DNA of 64,000 nucleotides from Acidisarcina polymorpha (GTDB lineage: Bacteria > Acidobacteriota > Terriglobia > Terriglobales > Acidobacteriaceae): the NCBI RefSeq assembly GCF_003330725.1, contig NZ_CP030840.1, forward strand, positions 2,232,001-2,296,000, given 5' to 3'. Every line of letters starts with the position of its first letter. The stretch's first letter is position 1. The translations under genes and the position numbers were made by a program. This document shows positions 63,526 to 64,000 of this stretch, one piece after another. The notes below the pieces were generated by a model that made no database searches, had not been told where the DNA came from, and was given only the letters and a program-made list of their open reading frames with translations.

Positions 63526-64000
63526 CCGCCGCTGCTCTCCGGCTCAGTGTTTGACTCAGCACTTTCAGGATACCTGGCGCTCCCCAGCTCCTGGATCGCC
63601 TGTTCGGCGCGTGCCCGCAGCTGCCTCCGTTCGAGAGCAGATTTCTTCCGCAGCGTGGCATATGGCATCGCCAACCGGATGTTGCCGCTCAATCGTTCGC
63701 TGTTGCGCTCCAGAAAGGTCCAATATAGCGCGGTGAAGGGGCAGGAGCCTTCACCCGATGCCTTTCTGGGATCAAAGGCGCACCCCTTGCAATAGTCGCT
63801 CATGCGGTCGATATAGGCGGCGCCGCTCACGTATGGCTTCGTTGCAGTGACGCCGCCATCGCCGTACGTCCCCATGCCGAGCACGTTCGTCTCGACAACC
63901 CAGTCATAGGCGTCGATATAGGCGATCCAAAACCAGTCGGCTAGCTCGCGCGGAGAATACCCGCATAACGTTGCCAGGTTGCTGAGCACCATCAGCCGCG
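63522..64000 (-). CDS. photolyase-related (cryptochrome/FeS-BCP type) protein, partial
   Basis: The C-terminal ~159 residues of a gene that continues beyond the right edge. The visible part has NVLGMGTYGDGGVTATKPYV, then YCKGCAF and GSCPFTALYWTFLERN, which carry Cys ligands expected for the Fe-S cluster in FeS-containing bacterial cryptochromes and photolyases. The tail (SNTEPESSGG) is not conserved. It would bind FAD and repair UV damage or act as a photoreceptor. Only the end is visible, so type and activity cannot be separated. Confidence 0.8.
   Translation of the reverse strand, partial: RLMVLSNLATLCGYSPRELADWFWIAYIDAYDWVVETNVLGMGTYGDGGVTATKPYVSGAAYIDRMSDYCKGCAFDPRKASGEGSCPFTALYWTFLERNSERLSGNIRLAMPYATLRKKSALERRQLRARAEQAIQELGSARYPESAESNTEPESSGG

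Overview
The window is a chromosomal segment of a GC-rich Gram-negative bacterium, most likely an acidobacterium of the Acidobacteriaceae/Terriglobia type. This is an inference. It rests on the mix of pyrR-pyrB-pyrC, Ig-like repeat lipoproteins, YVTN/ice-binding proteins, PadR-HAAS pairs, Ser/Thr kinases with TPR tails and a class II ribonucleotide reductase, and on the dispersed 28-bp repeat (core TCCTGAGCGAAGCGAAGGA). TonB, a Kdo hydroxylase and lipoproteins with lipoboxes indicate an outer membrane with LPS.

Layout. 0.3-12.3 kb is mostly housekeeping: pyrimidine synthesis (pyrR, pyrB, pyrC), then glyA with a DUF2085 membrane protein, a secreted Ig-domain lipoprotein, alr with an alpha/beta hydrolase, HU and a DUF2461 protein. 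12.4-26.5 kb is an accessory stretch with many broken genes: an L,D-transpeptidase with a frameshift, a remnant of a ribbon-helix-helix-like gene, an ice-binding/beta-propeller fusion with an in-frame TAG, a frameshifted OmpA-N-terminus-like gene, and a decayed IS1595-type transposase. The same stretch holds a PadR-HAAS pair with a clear operator and a five-gene block: ABC ATPase, coiled-coil protein, OmpA-like protein, ABC permease, then a DesK/DesR-type two-component system.

26.5-41.4 kb carries a macrolide/carotenoid-type glycosyltransferase, two tandem PilZ proteins, ychF, ald, a Crp/Fnr regulator, an NtrY/NtrX-type two-component pair, miaA, TonB and a DedA protein. 41.5-53.7 kb is envelope and signalling: a YcbK-like protein, an SRPBCC protein, a BNR-repeat protein coupled to a MoaD/ThiS-like protein, an HD protein, an NlpE-like and a chagasin-like protein in one coupled pair, a GH3 glucosidase, PAP2 and a Ser/Thr kinase. 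54.2-64 kb holds nrdJ with repeat-derived peptide segments in its C-terminal part, a three-gene toxin-antitoxin/Uma2 module with an operator-like palindrome, a Kdo hydroxylase, a conserved protein next to ruvA, an FAD oxidoreductase and the end of a photolyase-related gene cut by the window edge.

No tRNA, rRNA, CRISPR array or prophage was seen. The best candidates for undescribed biology are the coiled-coil/OmpA-like pair lodged between the two halves of an ABC transporter, and the translationally coupled BNR-repeat/beta-grasp pair whose Gly-Gly is masked by a four-residue tail.
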